Positions 26,601 to 41,600 are shown, counted from the first letter of the stretch. The stretch is 64,000 bases of DNA from Chimonanthus salicifolius (GCA_013350335.1 CM023534.1:13796302-13860301); one strand, 5' to 3'. Notes: a model not told the origin generated them from the letters alone. Program-made: numbers and translations.

Positions 26601-29600
26601 ACATGCTGACGACAATTGTCAGTAATCCATCCAACAGAGTATGGCTAAGGGTGCGGCTGAATAGGAAGTTGTAACTTATCAACCAACGTTGCGAGACCAA
26701 AATCTCACTACTACCCATGTCAATGATTAAAGCACAAAATTTTCCCTTAACCATGCATGTGGTGCGAAAGAAATTATGGTGTTGAGGTGGGCTCTCGACA
26801 TGAAGAGTGAATAACAGTTTACAAACCACCATAGATAGGTTCTCCATCCTCATCGCCTTATGTACAGTTAATGGGAAGAGGTCGAGGAATGAGTGGTGGT
26901 GGTGGTGGTGGTGGTGGTGGTAGTGGTCGTGGTGGTGGTGGTGAGGTTTGAGCTTTAAGGGTTGGGTCGACCTTATTAGAGTACTCAGAACTATGATGAC
27001 ACTAAATAACAGAGTCGTGGTTGGTGATGATGGACCGCTCTTCTCCCCTAAAATCAAATGTATCTCCCACCTTCTTCTTGCCTCTGTCCCTTTCTCCGGG
27101 CACAATTTCTTTCGTGGATCCGAGTAGGGACAATCGAAAATCAGTAAGGATTTCTTTCAACTCAGATTTGGTAACAAAATCTCAAGGGTTGTTGTCCTTC
27201 GAGCGTTCATTACCAACACTAGGTGCCATCGAGTCCAGGAACATCATCCAACTCTGATACCACTTGACGAGGGGGAAGCGATTTGAGTAGACAACGAGAT
27301 CTGTCAGTCTCGTCGGGCCTAGCAACACGATGGTGGAGGCAATGACGACTGAAACTCGGCGCGCTGGTGTGGAGGTGATAGTCAAGCAAGGTCCATAAGA
27401 CCTCTGATGGTCTCCTCTCAAACAGATGAAGGGAAAGGAGAGGGAGTGGTTGGTCTCATCTGAGAGAAAGACAAGATGGTTTATGCAATGCCATGGAGTT
27501 CCGGTCCATTCACCTGTGTAATTGAGTGGCGGATTGGCGTTGAAACAGGGTGTCTGAGCAACGGATGAAGGGCGTGGGAGCGATGGACGTGCGGTGTTGA
27601 AGAGAAGAAAACCCAACGATCTGGTGTCAAGCGAAGAAGCGACGGAGGCTTTCCGCCGATGTAGCACCGGCGACGGAAGGGAAAAAATCCAGGTGGACCA
27701 ATGCCTTTCTTGCAGGAGACAGTGAGACCACCAGAGGCTCGTCTTCACTTAGACGAGGGAGAGAAAGATGAAAGAAAGAGGAAAATCGAGAAAGGGATTT
27801 CAAGAGAACCCTTGTCTATGTATTCCAAAAATAATAATTTTGATTGATTACATCTAAGCCTTTATGAGGCTTTTACACTAAAAACGAAAAAGGCAATTAA
27901 GGAACTAATTACATTAGGGAAAGCGGAATTAAACAAAATAAATAAAATAAAGCAAAATAAAATAAAAGTCCGAGCGAAATTATTAGTAGAAAATTAAGAC
28001 AAGGACTTGGGGTCCAAGCGCGATCGGGGTGTTCTATATCAGTGGTATCCAAGTTTTGGTGAGATTGTTCCTATCAAACCTTGATCCTCTGTATCCCAAA
28101 TTTTGGTGTGATCATTCCTGTCAAACCTTGATCCTCCACTTTCAGAGATGTTGATCACTCCCTAGTGTTAAATCCCTTTACACAATGTAATACTCACCCT
28201 ATCAAGTTGCAATTAATATTGCTTCCAATCCAGTTTTCCATGAGCGTACAAAGCATATAGATATTGATTGTCATTTTCTTCAATGTCATGTATCCTTTGT
28301 TAATATTGCCACTCCATATTTGAAGTCCAAGGATCAATTAGGATGAATGATGACGCAAGCCATTTCTCACTCTCAGTTAGATGATGCTTTCAGCAAACGG
28401 GGCTTGATTGATATCTTCGCACCTAGCTTGAGAGGGAGTTTGTTATATTTTGTGTAATTGATTTGTAATTGATAATTCTTTCCTTTTGTGTCACCTTGAT
28501 TGGCTCCTTGTAATCTATATATACATGTGTACTCTTTTTCTTCATTACATTCAATACAATACAAAGAGAAAAAATTCTTCTCTAATATTTTCTCTTTCTT
28601 TTCTCCTTTTTCCTATTACTCTCTCCGTCCCAAAATACTTGTCCTATATGCATCTAGAAATTGTTCCAAATTATTTGTCATATTCCTTTATTTTCACATT
28701 AAATCAAAGCTTTAATGATGAGTTCCAAATCACCTTCTTACATGGTAAGACGACCTTTTTTCCAGATGGTAAGACGACCTTTTTTATAAGCTTTGACTTG
28801 CCCATATGCAGCATTTTATAATTATTTCCACCTTCGACTCTCATCATCTCAATCATGCATTGCTATATAGTTAGGAAAACATTATTAAGCAGTAACTACA
28901 CAACGAGACACCTCTCAGACCTCTTTTTTTCATTAGGTTTGTATTGACTCAGAGAATCTATTAATAGGCTTTTAACACGCTCCGCACAAAAACGATCCTC
29001 AAGAAATAAAAAATTCTGAAATAGGACAAGTATTTTGGGACAGAAGGAGTAGTTATTTTCTACAGTATGGTCTATTTGGCTAGAGAGAAATAAAAGGGTT
29101 CCCAACCGAAGTCGTCATTCAGTTGCCCAAGTCATTAAGCTTGGTCGAGTTCAAAGCAGCTTGGTGGATGTTGAGATCTAGACCGCAGGAGGGCGTAATC
29201 ATCTCAAATATCTGTAGGGATTGGGGTGTTGTGGATGTGAGAAAGCTGCCATCATCTTCTTCCTAGAGGTTTCTTGGTCTCCTCGTGAGTCGGGGCTGCT
29301 GAAGCTCAATTTTGATGGTAGTTGTATTCAGGACCGTGATATGGCTCGTTTTGGTGTGCGGTCAGAGATTATCTGGGTTCGATTTGTCTCTCCTTTGGGA
29401 GCCCGCTCCCAAACTGTTCGGCCATTGAAGTAGAATTGCATGCTCTTTTGAGAGGTGCTTTGGAAATGGAGAGTCTTGGAGCCGACGGAGGTAATTTGGA
29501 AAGGGACTCGAAGGTGATTTTTAGTTGGGCTTCAGGCTTCTATATGTCCATGGAAATTTCTACAACAAAGTGGACAGGATTCGTCATTCAATCTCCTCTA

Positions 29601-32600
29601 TAGGTTTCTCAGTTTCAAGGGGTTCCTAGAGAGGCGAACTCTTCACATGAGAAATTGGCTAGACATGGCCTTAGTGAGTCTTCTGATTTTGTGTTCAGTG
29701 CTATGTAATCTTTCTTTTTGGGGCGGCAGGCTTTTGTCGCCTGGATTTGTGGTTTCTCTCTGTATCTCTCTCCTTTACTTGTGAATAATATAGTAATCAT
29801 TCAAAATAAGGTCAATTTCGTACTCAATATCGGTAGGATCCAAATCATCAGAACAAACAAATGAGAATGGCATTCAACTGGCTCAAAAAAGTAAAAACAG
29901 AGATGATCCATGCAATGCCACAATAGAAAGGGCAGGCAACATACTTCCAATGCTATTTGTATCTTCAACAGAACTATGACCTGCAACTGGGGATGGTTGA
30001 GCCTCCCTAATCCAATCAAAACTCTGTGGTATTCCACTGCGAAGCATTTTAGTAAAAACGGCAAGCCGTTTTTGCGTGCTTAGAAATGGCTGACCAGTTT
30101 CAGAATCTATGATGCTCAAAAGTGTATGTGAGATCTGAAATAAACAGGGAAATAAGTAGTAATGGGAAGAAACACACAAAAGCATGATCCAAAATAAAAT
30201 AAACACAGTTTCGGGGAAGAAGGATAGATGTACCTGCACAACTAATTGATTACACCACAAAATAGACTGGTGATCCATTGAAAGCCACACATTCTTCATG
30301 CCTGTACTACCAATCATAAAACCATGACTGGGGGGTACAATTCCATCAAGTGATGCCAATTTTGTTCGAACCTGTGGAAGGAAAGGATACACCAAACTTA
30401 GATATGCATCAAAATTGAAAACTAAAATGAAAAGCATCCAAGAAATGAGTAATTGCGAAGTAGCCAACATAAGTCTCATCCTTAGAATCCATAGCATATT
30501 CAATGTTGAAGCACCCTTTTTTGAGAGATTTGTCTTATAACCCCCTTTGCAGAAATTTTTAGAATAGACTGGCCTTTAAATTGTATTCATTGTGCTATCC
30601 TTCACCATTATACGAACAATGGGAAAGGAGTGAATTGATTGACAGCATTTCAATATCCTTATTTATGCAGGAACAAAGTCACGTGCTGTGTGTACAACGC
30701 AATGGAGAATCAGAGTCACCTAAAAGGAAATCAGGGTGTAATCTAGAATTCTAGAGCAGATTGGAACTTTGACAACAAAGTACGTGATATAGTCCCAAAC
30801 AGACGCTATATTAAGATGTTCATTAACATAGCAAAAGTAAGCCATATTGGCCTCAAAGAAGTTAGAAAACACAAACGAAATTTAAGTTATAATACAGTTT
30901 AAGAAATCCATATTTGCACAAAACCAACACTTAAATAAACTCATACAGAAGTAATGCTTCATTGCTTTTTCATTTTCAAGGCCAATTGGAAAGCACCGAA
31001 AAGCTATCAAAACTTGAAATGCAACATCTGATTTTTATCCTACATAATGGGGCCTTCTCTTGAAACTAGAAGTGATTCAACTTTACATACACAGAAAAAT
31101 ATAAGAAACAATACAATGTATCAAAATGAATTAAGGAGAGAGGTAATAAGAATACTGCCCAAAAAGAGAGAGGGGACTTTTAAAATAAAAAGGGAGATAA
31201 TCACTGCCAATGCCCCAAACATCTCTTCAACAATATGAGAATATGCTCCAAGGCTTGAGAGTTTTGCCATAGGGAAAAGCCTCAACATGTAGAGAGCTTT
31301 GACATGGCATACAAAGATGTGCATAGACATGCACACCACACACGTGCATGGACATGAGCCCTCATAGTTATTGGAGCAGGCAGGTCCACCAAGAACTCAG
31401 CCGAATCCAACCGTCCTACCTAGTCCCTGGGTTGGTTCAAAATAGGAGGTTTATATTTTGACCCTAGTTTGGGTTGACTCATTTGACTCACTGGTTGACT
31501 TGTTGGCTCAGCATGTCAAACTTGACCATGCCAAGTTCCTCTCAACCAAGGTCAAAATTTGGTGGAATCCACATTTGCATTTATGTCCTTCGTACAAAAA
31601 ACGAAAATCTTGCCATTTTATACATGCTTATTCATTTGCATTTCTATATGTTCCTGTCAGAGGGTCCACTGTCAATGTTTGAAACTAGAACTTCAAAATA
31701 TGACCAAGAAAATGAGATGAATAATATAAAAACCAGGGTCGCATTTATAATTTTAAGACAAGGTTTCGTTAAAACTAATGTTAAAGATAAGGTGCAAAAA
31801 ATTACAGGCAGTTATAGATATATGGTATTAAATGTAGAACGATACTATTTTTCTTGTTTTTTTTTTTGATATTTTTGTTGTATTTATATATACAAAATTA
31901 TGAACCAAGTCACCTAGTCAACTCAGTGAATCACCTAGTTGACCCAACCTATTAATTGGCTGAGTCCTATTCCTAGTCCTAGCTGAAGAACCATGCATGC
32001 ACCTGCAAGCTTCAAGGCTGAAAAGTTTCGCCACAGGGAAAAGACTCAACATGCAAGAGTTCTGAGACATCCCTCAACACTTGGAAAAGCCTCAACAAGT
32101 AGAGTTTCGGCATATACACAAACCCTACCCTATGATAAATCTAAACCCTCCATGCATAGAACACTTGCCATCCATAAATTAGCGACATCCAATTTGATCA
32201 CATGAAAGCCCACAAAGTTACAGAGAGAGGGGGGATGCTGGGTGGCATTCAACATTCTGAATACCAATCAATTGTGTGGTCTTGAGTTCAATCCCTAGGT
32301 GACTCCAATGAAGGGTCACTCTACATGGGATATGTATAGAGTAAGGTCCCACCGCTTGAACCCGACATCTGTGTGTAGGGAGGCGTGCACATGTCCCGAA
32401 GGACTAGTCGGGTGAGACACCTGGACACCTTCCGGTCATCAAAAAAAATACCAATCAATTGTGATTAGTACAATAGTGTTTTGTTTTCTTTTTTTCGTGC
32501 AAAGTAATATGATTGAGCATAAATTCTATAAAAAGAAAACATCTAGCTTCAAGTTTCAACCAAGTGAAGGGCTTTAACGTAGAACACATACCAAACTTCG

Positions 32601-35600
32601 TGACACAAAAGCAATAAGATCATAATATTGACCAACTAATACTTATGTAGATTTTTTATTTTTTTGAAAGAAAAGCTTACATAGAATTTTCATAGGCAGA
32701 GGTAAAGAATAAACCTGGTAATCATGAATACCACCAGAAACAGAGACGATGACAGTTTGAGATAGCATGGGATCTGAAACCCAACGGCCAGCACGAGTGG
32801 TCTGTACCTCATAACCCTTTTTCCATTCACTATTTACTCTTGAGAAGAAGTGACCCAGAGATGGTTGCAGTGCCACAGGGGGCAACCTGTAAAAGTAATT
32901 CAGTTGTCAAACACTTAGTGACTTCATAAGAATAGAGAATTTTCCTTTTCTTTGCAATCCACAACATAAAATTCAGAACTATAGAGAAGATATCAATGAA
33001 GCCATAGTGCTTACTGGTGTGGGCTTGAAAGCGTGAGAACAGTTTCAACAGCTCCCTTCCTTAGATGTGGGTGGACAATTGCAGCTCTCGCAACAAACCC
33101 ACCCATAGAATGGCCAACCAATAAAACACTTTGTGGCAAACCTCCAGATGTTTCAGCACCTTCCTTAGATCTAGCATCACGAGACTCTTTATATTGATCC
33201 AAAATCTGCAAATATGGTAGCAAGATAAAACAATATACAGACCACTTGCATCATGTAGATAAAGAAATAATAGGAAATAGAATAATCGACTGGTGAAATG
33301 AGAAATCTAGTAATTTTGGTTATGTATATTTGAGAGGTCTGTCATGTGAGCATGTACACATTGTTGATGTCTCTTGCCTAGTCACAGCATGAATACTGCA
33401 TGGACACAAAATGAAGTATTGGACCCAACACAATCTGGAACCATTCTCTGATCCAGAAGATGTTCAAGACATCTCTGAAATACGTACTTAAAGGATAACC
33501 ATGATACTTGCTCCAAAGCATTCCTAAGCCGATTAATCAGATCATAATATCAAATTTCTTGCAAGCAGAAAGTTCCGGAAACAAAAAAACAGTTCCATGG
33601 CAATGAATATCAAGTGCTCCCAGAATTATAGATACCAAATATATAGCAAGTATCATGGATAACAGTGTACATGGTGCTCAAATAATTTCTATCTAAAGAA
33701 CAAAAATTGCTATAGAATCTAATCATCATCCATATCCAACCAAGGAATACCTACAATAATCGGAAAGAAAACCAAAAAGGTATTATTAGAATGCATGAGA
33801 AACTGTAGAATCCCAATACAACTGTACATGTAGAGTAATAACAAGATACCGAAGAAGGATTCGGGAGATGTGTACATCCTTGGATGTGTCCTTTAAGCAT
33901 ATCCGACGTTCGGCGAATGGGGTGGCAAACTTCCTAGCCAAACTTGGGGTGGAAAGGGATCATGATGTTCTTCATGTTTATTGATCTTTTGGGTCTCTTG
34001 GGGAGTGGTTTTGCGTTTATAGGTTGGTTCTCTTTGTATTGGTATATGTCTCTTATACCATTTTTATGTACTTCTTTTACTATTCTTAATATATTTTACA
34101 TGACATTATTAATACTATTGTTAAGACATTTTATGAACTTATAACATATTAAGATTTTGATATTCACTCTCTCCAAGTTGACGAGGAAAGAGTTGATTTA
34201 AGATCTGACGTTGTGCGGAGATTGTTCATTTTTACAAGCGTCTGTATGAGGCTCCAAAAAGGGATTTCCCTATCCAACCCTGTTTCCCTTCAAAGAGTTA
34301 GGTGAGGAGCATCGTTTATTTTTGGAGGTTCCATTTGAAGAAGCAGAGGTGAAGGATGAAGTTTGGCAGCTAGGGGAAAATAAAGCTCCTGGTCCGGATG
34401 GTTTTCCCATCATTTTCTTTAAGTTTTTTTGGGAGCTGGTCAAACTGGATGTTCTTGCTTTTGTCTCGGAGTTCTTTGACAAAGGCATTATTTCTAAAGA
34501 CTTAAGGGCTGGCTTCATTACTTTGGTTCCGAAAAAACCTAGAGCATTTGATTTAACTGATGTTCGTCCTTATAAGATATTGACTAAAATTATGGCTAAT
34601 CGGTTGAAGGTTGCTCTTCCTCATGTTATTTCTTCTTCTCAGAGTGCTTTCCTAGAAGGTAGACAGATTGTGGATTCGGTTGTAGTTGCACATGAATGTC
34701 TGGACTCTAAATTCTTATCAGGGGAATCAGGTGTTGTGTGTAAATTGGATTTTCAGAAAGCTTATGATTATGTGGATTGGTCCTTCCTTGATTATGTGTT
34801 GCGAAGAATGGGATTTGCAGATTGTCGGCAGAATTGGATGCGATCATGTTTATTGTCGGCTCATTTGTCTGTGCTGGTGAATGGGAGTCCTAAGAGATTT
34901 TTCAAGATGGAGAAAAGTGTCCGCCGGGGTAAACCGTTATCTCCTTACCTATATGTCATTGTTGCAGAGGCTCTACATCTTATGTTTCAGTCTGCTTGTT
35001 CTCAGAGTTGGATCCATGGCTTCCATATTGCGCACTCTGATATTGAGATTTCTCATTTGCAATATGCGGATGATACTGTTTTTTTCCTTAAGGTGGAGGG
35101 GAGGTTATCAAGACGACCCGTGCAGTGCTTTTGTGGTTTCAGATTTGTTCCGGGTTAAAGATTAATTTTGACAAAAGTGAGTTGATGGGCGTGAATGTTG
35201 AGTATCGGCAATGTGTGGATTTGGTTTCCATGTTAGGTTGTAAGGTTGCTTCTTTCCCCTCTATGTACCTTGGGGTTCCTCTCTGTAAGGGACAAACCTA
35301 GGAAGGCGTGTTGGGATAAGGTAATTGACAAAATAGAGAGGAGATTGTCCATTTGGAAAGGTAGATATTTGTCGATTGATGGCCGTATCATATTGCTAAA
35401 TTCGATTCTAGCAAGCCTTCTGATATACTTCCTTAGTGTTTTTAAATGTCCTGCGGCGGTGGCTGATAAGTTAGAAAGGATTCAGATACAATTCTTGTGG
35501 AATGATGAAAGAGAAAAGCTGAAGATTCCATTTGGCCAGGTGGTCTCAGGTCTATAAGCCTAAAGAGGAAGGGGGTTTGGGAATCCGTCCGACTCGTCAG

Positions 35601-38600
35601 GTTAATGTTGCTTTGCTGGGTAAGTGGCTTTAGCGGTTGGGGGATACTTCGGCAGGCTTATGGAAGGACATTATCTGTAGGAAGTATAGGTTGCAGGTTT
35701 GTGGTTGACGTATTGTAAATGCAAATAAGAGGGTTTCTGGTTTTGGAAGGGTGTTTGTTCAATAGTGCCAGTTTCTTTAAGTCATATCAACTATCGGACC
35801 TACTCAGGTGAAGACATTCTATTTTGGTTGGACAAATGGTTGGGTGATGCTCCATTGATTCCAGGTACTATATTCCCTTGTTGCAAACAAAGAAGTTATG
35901 GTTAAGGACTGCTACAATATCATCTAGAGTAAGGTTGTTTTGTGCCCCCAATTTCGCAAAGAGTTAGAGGATTGGATGGTGGAAGCTTGGGAGTCTCTCA
36001 TGAAGTTATTGGAAAGTGTTTTTGTGGTGGGTCATGGAAATGATCGGAGAATTTGGGAGCCAGATCCTTTTGGTATTTTTTCTGTGAAGTCTTTTTGTAA
36101 AAAATTATTGATGGTAGGTGAAGATCATGTTGTTCTCCCTAAGGTCTGGAAGGGGGTATCTCCATTTAGGTGAAAGTGTTTGGTTGGCTAGCAGGTTTGG
36201 GGAAAAAATTTGACTATTGATAATTTACGTTAGAAGAAGATGTTTATTGTTAATGCGTGCCCTTTGTGCTTATCTGTTGCGGAGTTAGTGAGACATCTAC
36301 TTCTTCATCGTTGCTTCTCTAATCATATTTGGAAGCATTTCTTTTAGCTATTGGTATTGCTTTTTGTCTTCATAAAGCATGGTGTGAACTGTTTAATGAA
36401 GTCGTCATTTTTTGTAGCTCTTTTCGTCAAAATCTTTGGAAAGCGACAGCTCTGAGTAATGTGTGGTCCATTTGGTTAAAAAGAAATCAGATGGTCTTTC
36501 AAGGGAAGGTGGGCTCTTTTGAATATCTTCTGGATAAAATTAAGCTCCAGGTTGCTTAGTGGGTGGTTGGTTCAATGAAGTTCCATCTGGCATATGTTTC
36601 AGAGGTGTGTAGGGATTGGGCTTCGATGGATTCATCTAGTCTACATTTGGATTCACAGCCTCACTGTTCCTTGGTCCCCTCCTTCTGTTGGGGTTTTCAA
36701 ACTCAATTTTGACAGGAGTTGTGTGCAGGAGACTGGCCTTGTAGGTTTTTGATTTAGGGAATACAATGATTTCCTTTACTGGCCCTCTCCCTAATGAGTC
36801 GGCAATTGAGGTGGAATTATTTGCATTATGGAGAGAATTACTCGAGATGGAAGAGCTAGGGGTTCAAGGGAATTTGGTGGAAGGTGATTATAAGGTAGTG
36901 GTAGGTTGGGCGTTGGGCTCTCTTTGTCCTTGGCTCTTTAAGAGGATCCGTCATTCTATAGCTACTTTTGATTTTAAGGTTGTTTGGGTTCCTCGATCAA
37001 CAAACTCAGCTACCGATTCTTTGGCTAGGCAGGGGTTGACTTTAGCTATGGAAATTGTTAATAGATTGATGTACCTTGGGGATATTGTTGTTTGTGCTTT
37101 TGGTAGGTTTTGATTGCCTACTTTCTTTGTATCTTTTTTTATGATTAATGAAGTTATCTTTCCAAAAAAAAAAAAAATTAAGATTTTTCAGTCTAATATA
37201 ATTTTAAGCATATATGCCTATTGTTCTTTCTAATTTTCTATTGACTATGATGCGAACCCCATCCTTGGAGTTACTATTTCCTATGTTGAAAAGTTCAAAC
37301 CCATCTCCTAAATCCTAGCATTGTCACCTCCCAATTAGCATCCTACAAACAGACGATCATTTTCCTCCTTTCCATAGCATCTACAAACTCCATACTTTTC
37401 CACATTAAAGTGTCCACAGGCTGAATTGCTACCTCACTTTCAATTTATTAATACCACTAGGTTTTGTTGCGACACATCACACCACTTTAAGGGGCAGCAT
37501 CCAAGCATTCCCTTGCCATTTCTCACTAAATGAGATGCCCTAATACTGGGTTTGAATGCCATTTCGACAAAAAAAAAAATACTGGTTTGAGTGTCTTAGC
37601 CGTTTTGATTGTATAAGTAGAATATATAGTTTTGGCAAACTTTTACAAGGATCAAATGCCTTTCAAATACTCAAAATTAACTAGTAGTGATAACGGCAAT
37701 GGTATTAAGTCTTTTGTCCAAAAAAAAAGCCTTTACAAATATCAGAAACAAAATTAAAGCATGAACGTAAAACATGAAATGGGGAAAAAGTATGGGAACT
37801 AGGCTCTTTTGGCAAATACCAGAGGGTTATTTGTATATTTTGAAAAAAAAAATGCACCAACTAATCTCAACTGTCAACAAAAATGAAGCATGAATTGATG
37901 TTACTGGAAACTTATACAATGTATTAATTGTAACTAATGTAAATCTGGTTGGAGCACTAGATCTAAAGTCCCTTGTTTGCCTCAACTGGAAGAAAGCCAG
38001 TACAGTAGAGGAATGTATATTGAAAGGGTCAGTATTTAATGATGTATTAACAATCCTTATATAAAATAGTAATCAGCAAATCAGGTTTTCACCTATAGCA
38101 ACAGAATAGAATTACGTAAGCCCATGTAAATTTTACAGCATTAAAAACAAAGCCTCATGTATGTCATCAGGTATGATCCCACGGCATGGGTACGGCAAGA
38201 ACATGCCACTGATACACCAAGGACACAGATTTCACACATAAAAATGAAGTATCCAACATGGGTATGTCTACTAAAGTGTAAGTGTCCATGCAACATAGGT
38301 AACCAAAACAGACTGGAACTATTTGATATACATTCGATCACATTTTAGAAAGAAAAAAAATTAAACTCCAAGCAAATATTTCAAGCTATGGCACCTGATG
38401 TGACATTTAATAGAATTTAAAGAATTTCATCTTTTTTCCTTTGAATGGTAGAATATAGAGAATTCCATTCTCTAAATAAATGATTTCTCATCTCCACTTC
38501 AAAAGAAAAAGAGGAAAAAAAAAAAAAGCAAATGATTCCACATCCACAATACTTTAGGGGACAACCAACATCTACCTTCTCTGAGGAAATATTTTGAATT

Positions 38601-41600
38601 TTGATAGACATACCCTGTGGATGGCATATACAACATATTCAGTATGTTCTTCCAGTATCCTACCATCCATGGCAGAATGTTCCCCTTCAAGGTTCACAGC
38701 AAACCAATCCAGCATGCTAGTGTATTGGTTAGGTGGTATAAAACGATCGACATCCTCCATATTCAACCCTCTCTCTTCATATGTAAGTGAAGCATCCCGA
38801 TAAAAGGTCTGCTCAAGTGGACCTCCTTGATAAGCCCTATCAGATTCTGCTGCCAAGGAGCGCACCTGGAAAAAGGGAAAAAAGATTTAGAAAAGCCTTT
38901 TTTTCTTTGATCTGATGACTAAATAAAAACAATTAGTTATCACTTACAAAATACAAGCTATAAAAGTACAAGACTTGGAGGTGTATATGTAAATATAAAA
39001 TATAAGCAAAGGGAGAACGTCAGTTATGATAACTCATGAAACCACCCATAAGCAACATGAAATTATAACACAATAAAAGAAAAATTATTATGACACACGA
39101 GAATGGAGAACTATGAAATAATCAGGCAACACTTTATCACATTTTTTTCGTAATTTACAAACCCCTTGTTTTTTGCCTCAATTGCAAAAGCTACCCCTAT
39201 GGTTTCAACAATTGCAAACAGTACGCCCTATCTTTTGCATTAATAGCAAACTCCACGCTCTTACCATCTCAAGTGTCCAAAGTGACCTTCAATATTTAAA
39301 AACTAAACTATTAAAATAGCAAGATAACCTACCAAAACAATTTATTGTATGTATATGTACATATATATAAGTTGATACAATTGCATTAAATGCACAAAAA
39401 CCGCATGGATTGAATGTGGGGAACATTTTACTCCTATTAAATCATTCTATCCCCATGTGATGGCCATGAAAAAATGCAAGGCTTACTAAAATCAATTTTT
39501 CAACAACCAAAGTTTTCAACAACCAAATCACATAATTAAAATGATTGGATGCATGTGAAACATCACCACCCACCTCCTACCCACATGGTCTCACAGATAA
39601 AGTGTTATGAAAGTATATCTCACTTAAAGTACTTCGCTATGCAACTCTTTGATTGATAAAGGGTATTTTGGATATTAACATTTTGAGAAGCAGGGTGTTT
39701 GCAAGGACAAAATATGGAGTACATTTGAAAGTGTAGAGGTAGCTTTTGCTATTGAGGCAAATTATAACATGGTATTTGCAAATTACCCCATTTTTTCTCA
39801 AATAAATTAAAGATTATGAACAACTACTATAAAGTAGTGAATATACGAATTAATCCACATAATATAAATCCCCTATGTCCACTTACGTGCAGCCACTAAT
39901 ATACACCCCCATGTGGGGCCCTCATGGGATCATAAGGATGGATTCATTGGATAGATCTATGCTTGCACATCAGACATGTCAAAAATTAGCTTGGTTGGAC
40001 TGACAAAGCCACGTTTTTGGAAAATCCCCAAAGATTAATGGTGTCATGTGGATGAGTTCAATCCAATGGTGAGTGTAACTCAAAATGGGGTCAAATTGGC
40101 TAAGGATCCAATTCAAAAGGAGGAAGGTGGATGTGAGAAGGGAAAGGGTGTAAACAAAACCATGTAGGGCCCCATTTTGCCAAGCCATCTCGGCCATTGG
40201 TATTTCCCTTATGCACCCTTATTTGTGCACCCAATGTGAGGCCCGCCAAGGTCATGTGGGGTTGGTTAAAAAGGTTCCTTGCTTGAATATGGTGCCTATC
40301 AAAAATACCTTAATCAGGTAAGTGAAGCCATGCATTTTAAGGTCCCAAGGGTCAATGGACACCACGTTAATCCAATAGTGGGCGCAACTCAAATTGAGCT
40401 AAAATGGGATCATCATCATCATCATCATCAAAGCCACTTATACCATCTATCTAGGATCAGCTTTTTGAGTTCTTCACTTCCATTCTATTCTATAAAAAGC
40501 CATCCCCTCCATTACGCTACAATATAACCTATCTTTCTTTACCCAACAACCAAGCCTTTAAAGGTCTACCTCTTCTTCTTGTTCCTTCTATTTGTATCAT
40601 TTCAGCTTTCCTAACAAGGGTCACTTCTAGTCTCCTATGCACATGTCCAAACCACTTTCAGCAATTTTCCCTCATTTTCTCATTTATTGGGATTACTCTA
40701 AAGGTATCTATAAGGTATTCATTTCTAATTCTATCTTGAATTTCACTATATTCATCCATCCTAACATAAGCATTTATGGCACCATTACCTTATCATCATC
40801 ATCATTTAAGCCATTATCCTATCAATCTGGGGTTGGCATTCATATTTGGGTTTGGCAAATTATTTTCATGGGCCCACTGTTTATTTGACGCCCATGGAGC
40901 TTGAATCCACAACCTCTAGGCCACAACCATGAGCCTTTACAGGTTGTGCTACAGGGCTACAACGCTACGTCACTATTACGTCTACCTGTTTTTTTTTTTC
41001 TAAATACCCAACACTCAGCTCCATACAGCATAGCCTACCTAATTGTTGTTTTACAAAAGATCCCTTTTAATCTGCAGGTACTCTTTTATCACTAGCTTGG
41101 CTACTCTTGGCCCATTCTACACCCATCCTATTAGTTATATCCAGATTTATTCCTCCATTTGGTTCGAGAGCTGCACATAAGTATCAAAATTTATCACAAT
41201 AAGATACCAAGTGTCCAATTTTTATAGGTTCTTCTATGCTCCCCTAAACAACTAAAGTTACACTCCATGTATTGTCTTTGTTCTACTAATTGTTATCCAT
41301 TCATCTCCAAAGCTTTCCTGCATAATTCAAAATTCTCATTCATTTAATTTTTTGTTTCGTTGATTAAAACTACACCATCTACAAACAACACCACATCTTG
41401 TATATCTATTGTTAGGTAATCTATAACTAATATAAATAAATATGGACTTAAAGTTGATCCTGGATGAAATCCAACTCCGACTAGGAATTTCCCAGTCTTA
41501 CCACATATCATCTCAACACCAGTTGTCGCATGTTTATACATATCTTGTATAAGATCAACATACTTATTAGGAGTGCAATTCTTCTTCAAAGCTTGCCAAA

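Larger units (their letters stand above)
25141..28041 (-). mobile_element. Internally deleted Ty3/gypsy retrotransposon with TSD
   Basis: Two related LTRs flank a 1.43-kb interior. The element reads on the minus strand: 5' LTR 28041-27265 and 3' LTR 25833-25141, each starting TGAT(A/G)TAGAACACCCCGAT and ending TCA. A primer-binding site TGGTATCAGAG (complement at 27252-27262, matching initiator tRNA-Met) lies two bases inside the 5' LTR. A purine-rich GTGGGGC precedes the 3' LTR. The duplication GTGGT is found at 25136-25140 and 28042-28046. The coding rest is an aspartic protease-like domain near 26760-26530 and a small reverse-transcriptase piece. Most of gag, RT, RNase H and integrase are gone, so the copy cannot move by itself. 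Confidence 0.9.

Noticed and set aside
26527..27105. 192-codon minus-strand frame with a His-rich run
   Set aside because: The His run is a (GGT)n microsatellite and the rest is gypsy protease debris. It is not a host metal-binding protein.
27182..27748. 188-codon minus-strand frame
   Set aside because: It lies across the gypsy 5' LTR and leader; no gag signature was found.
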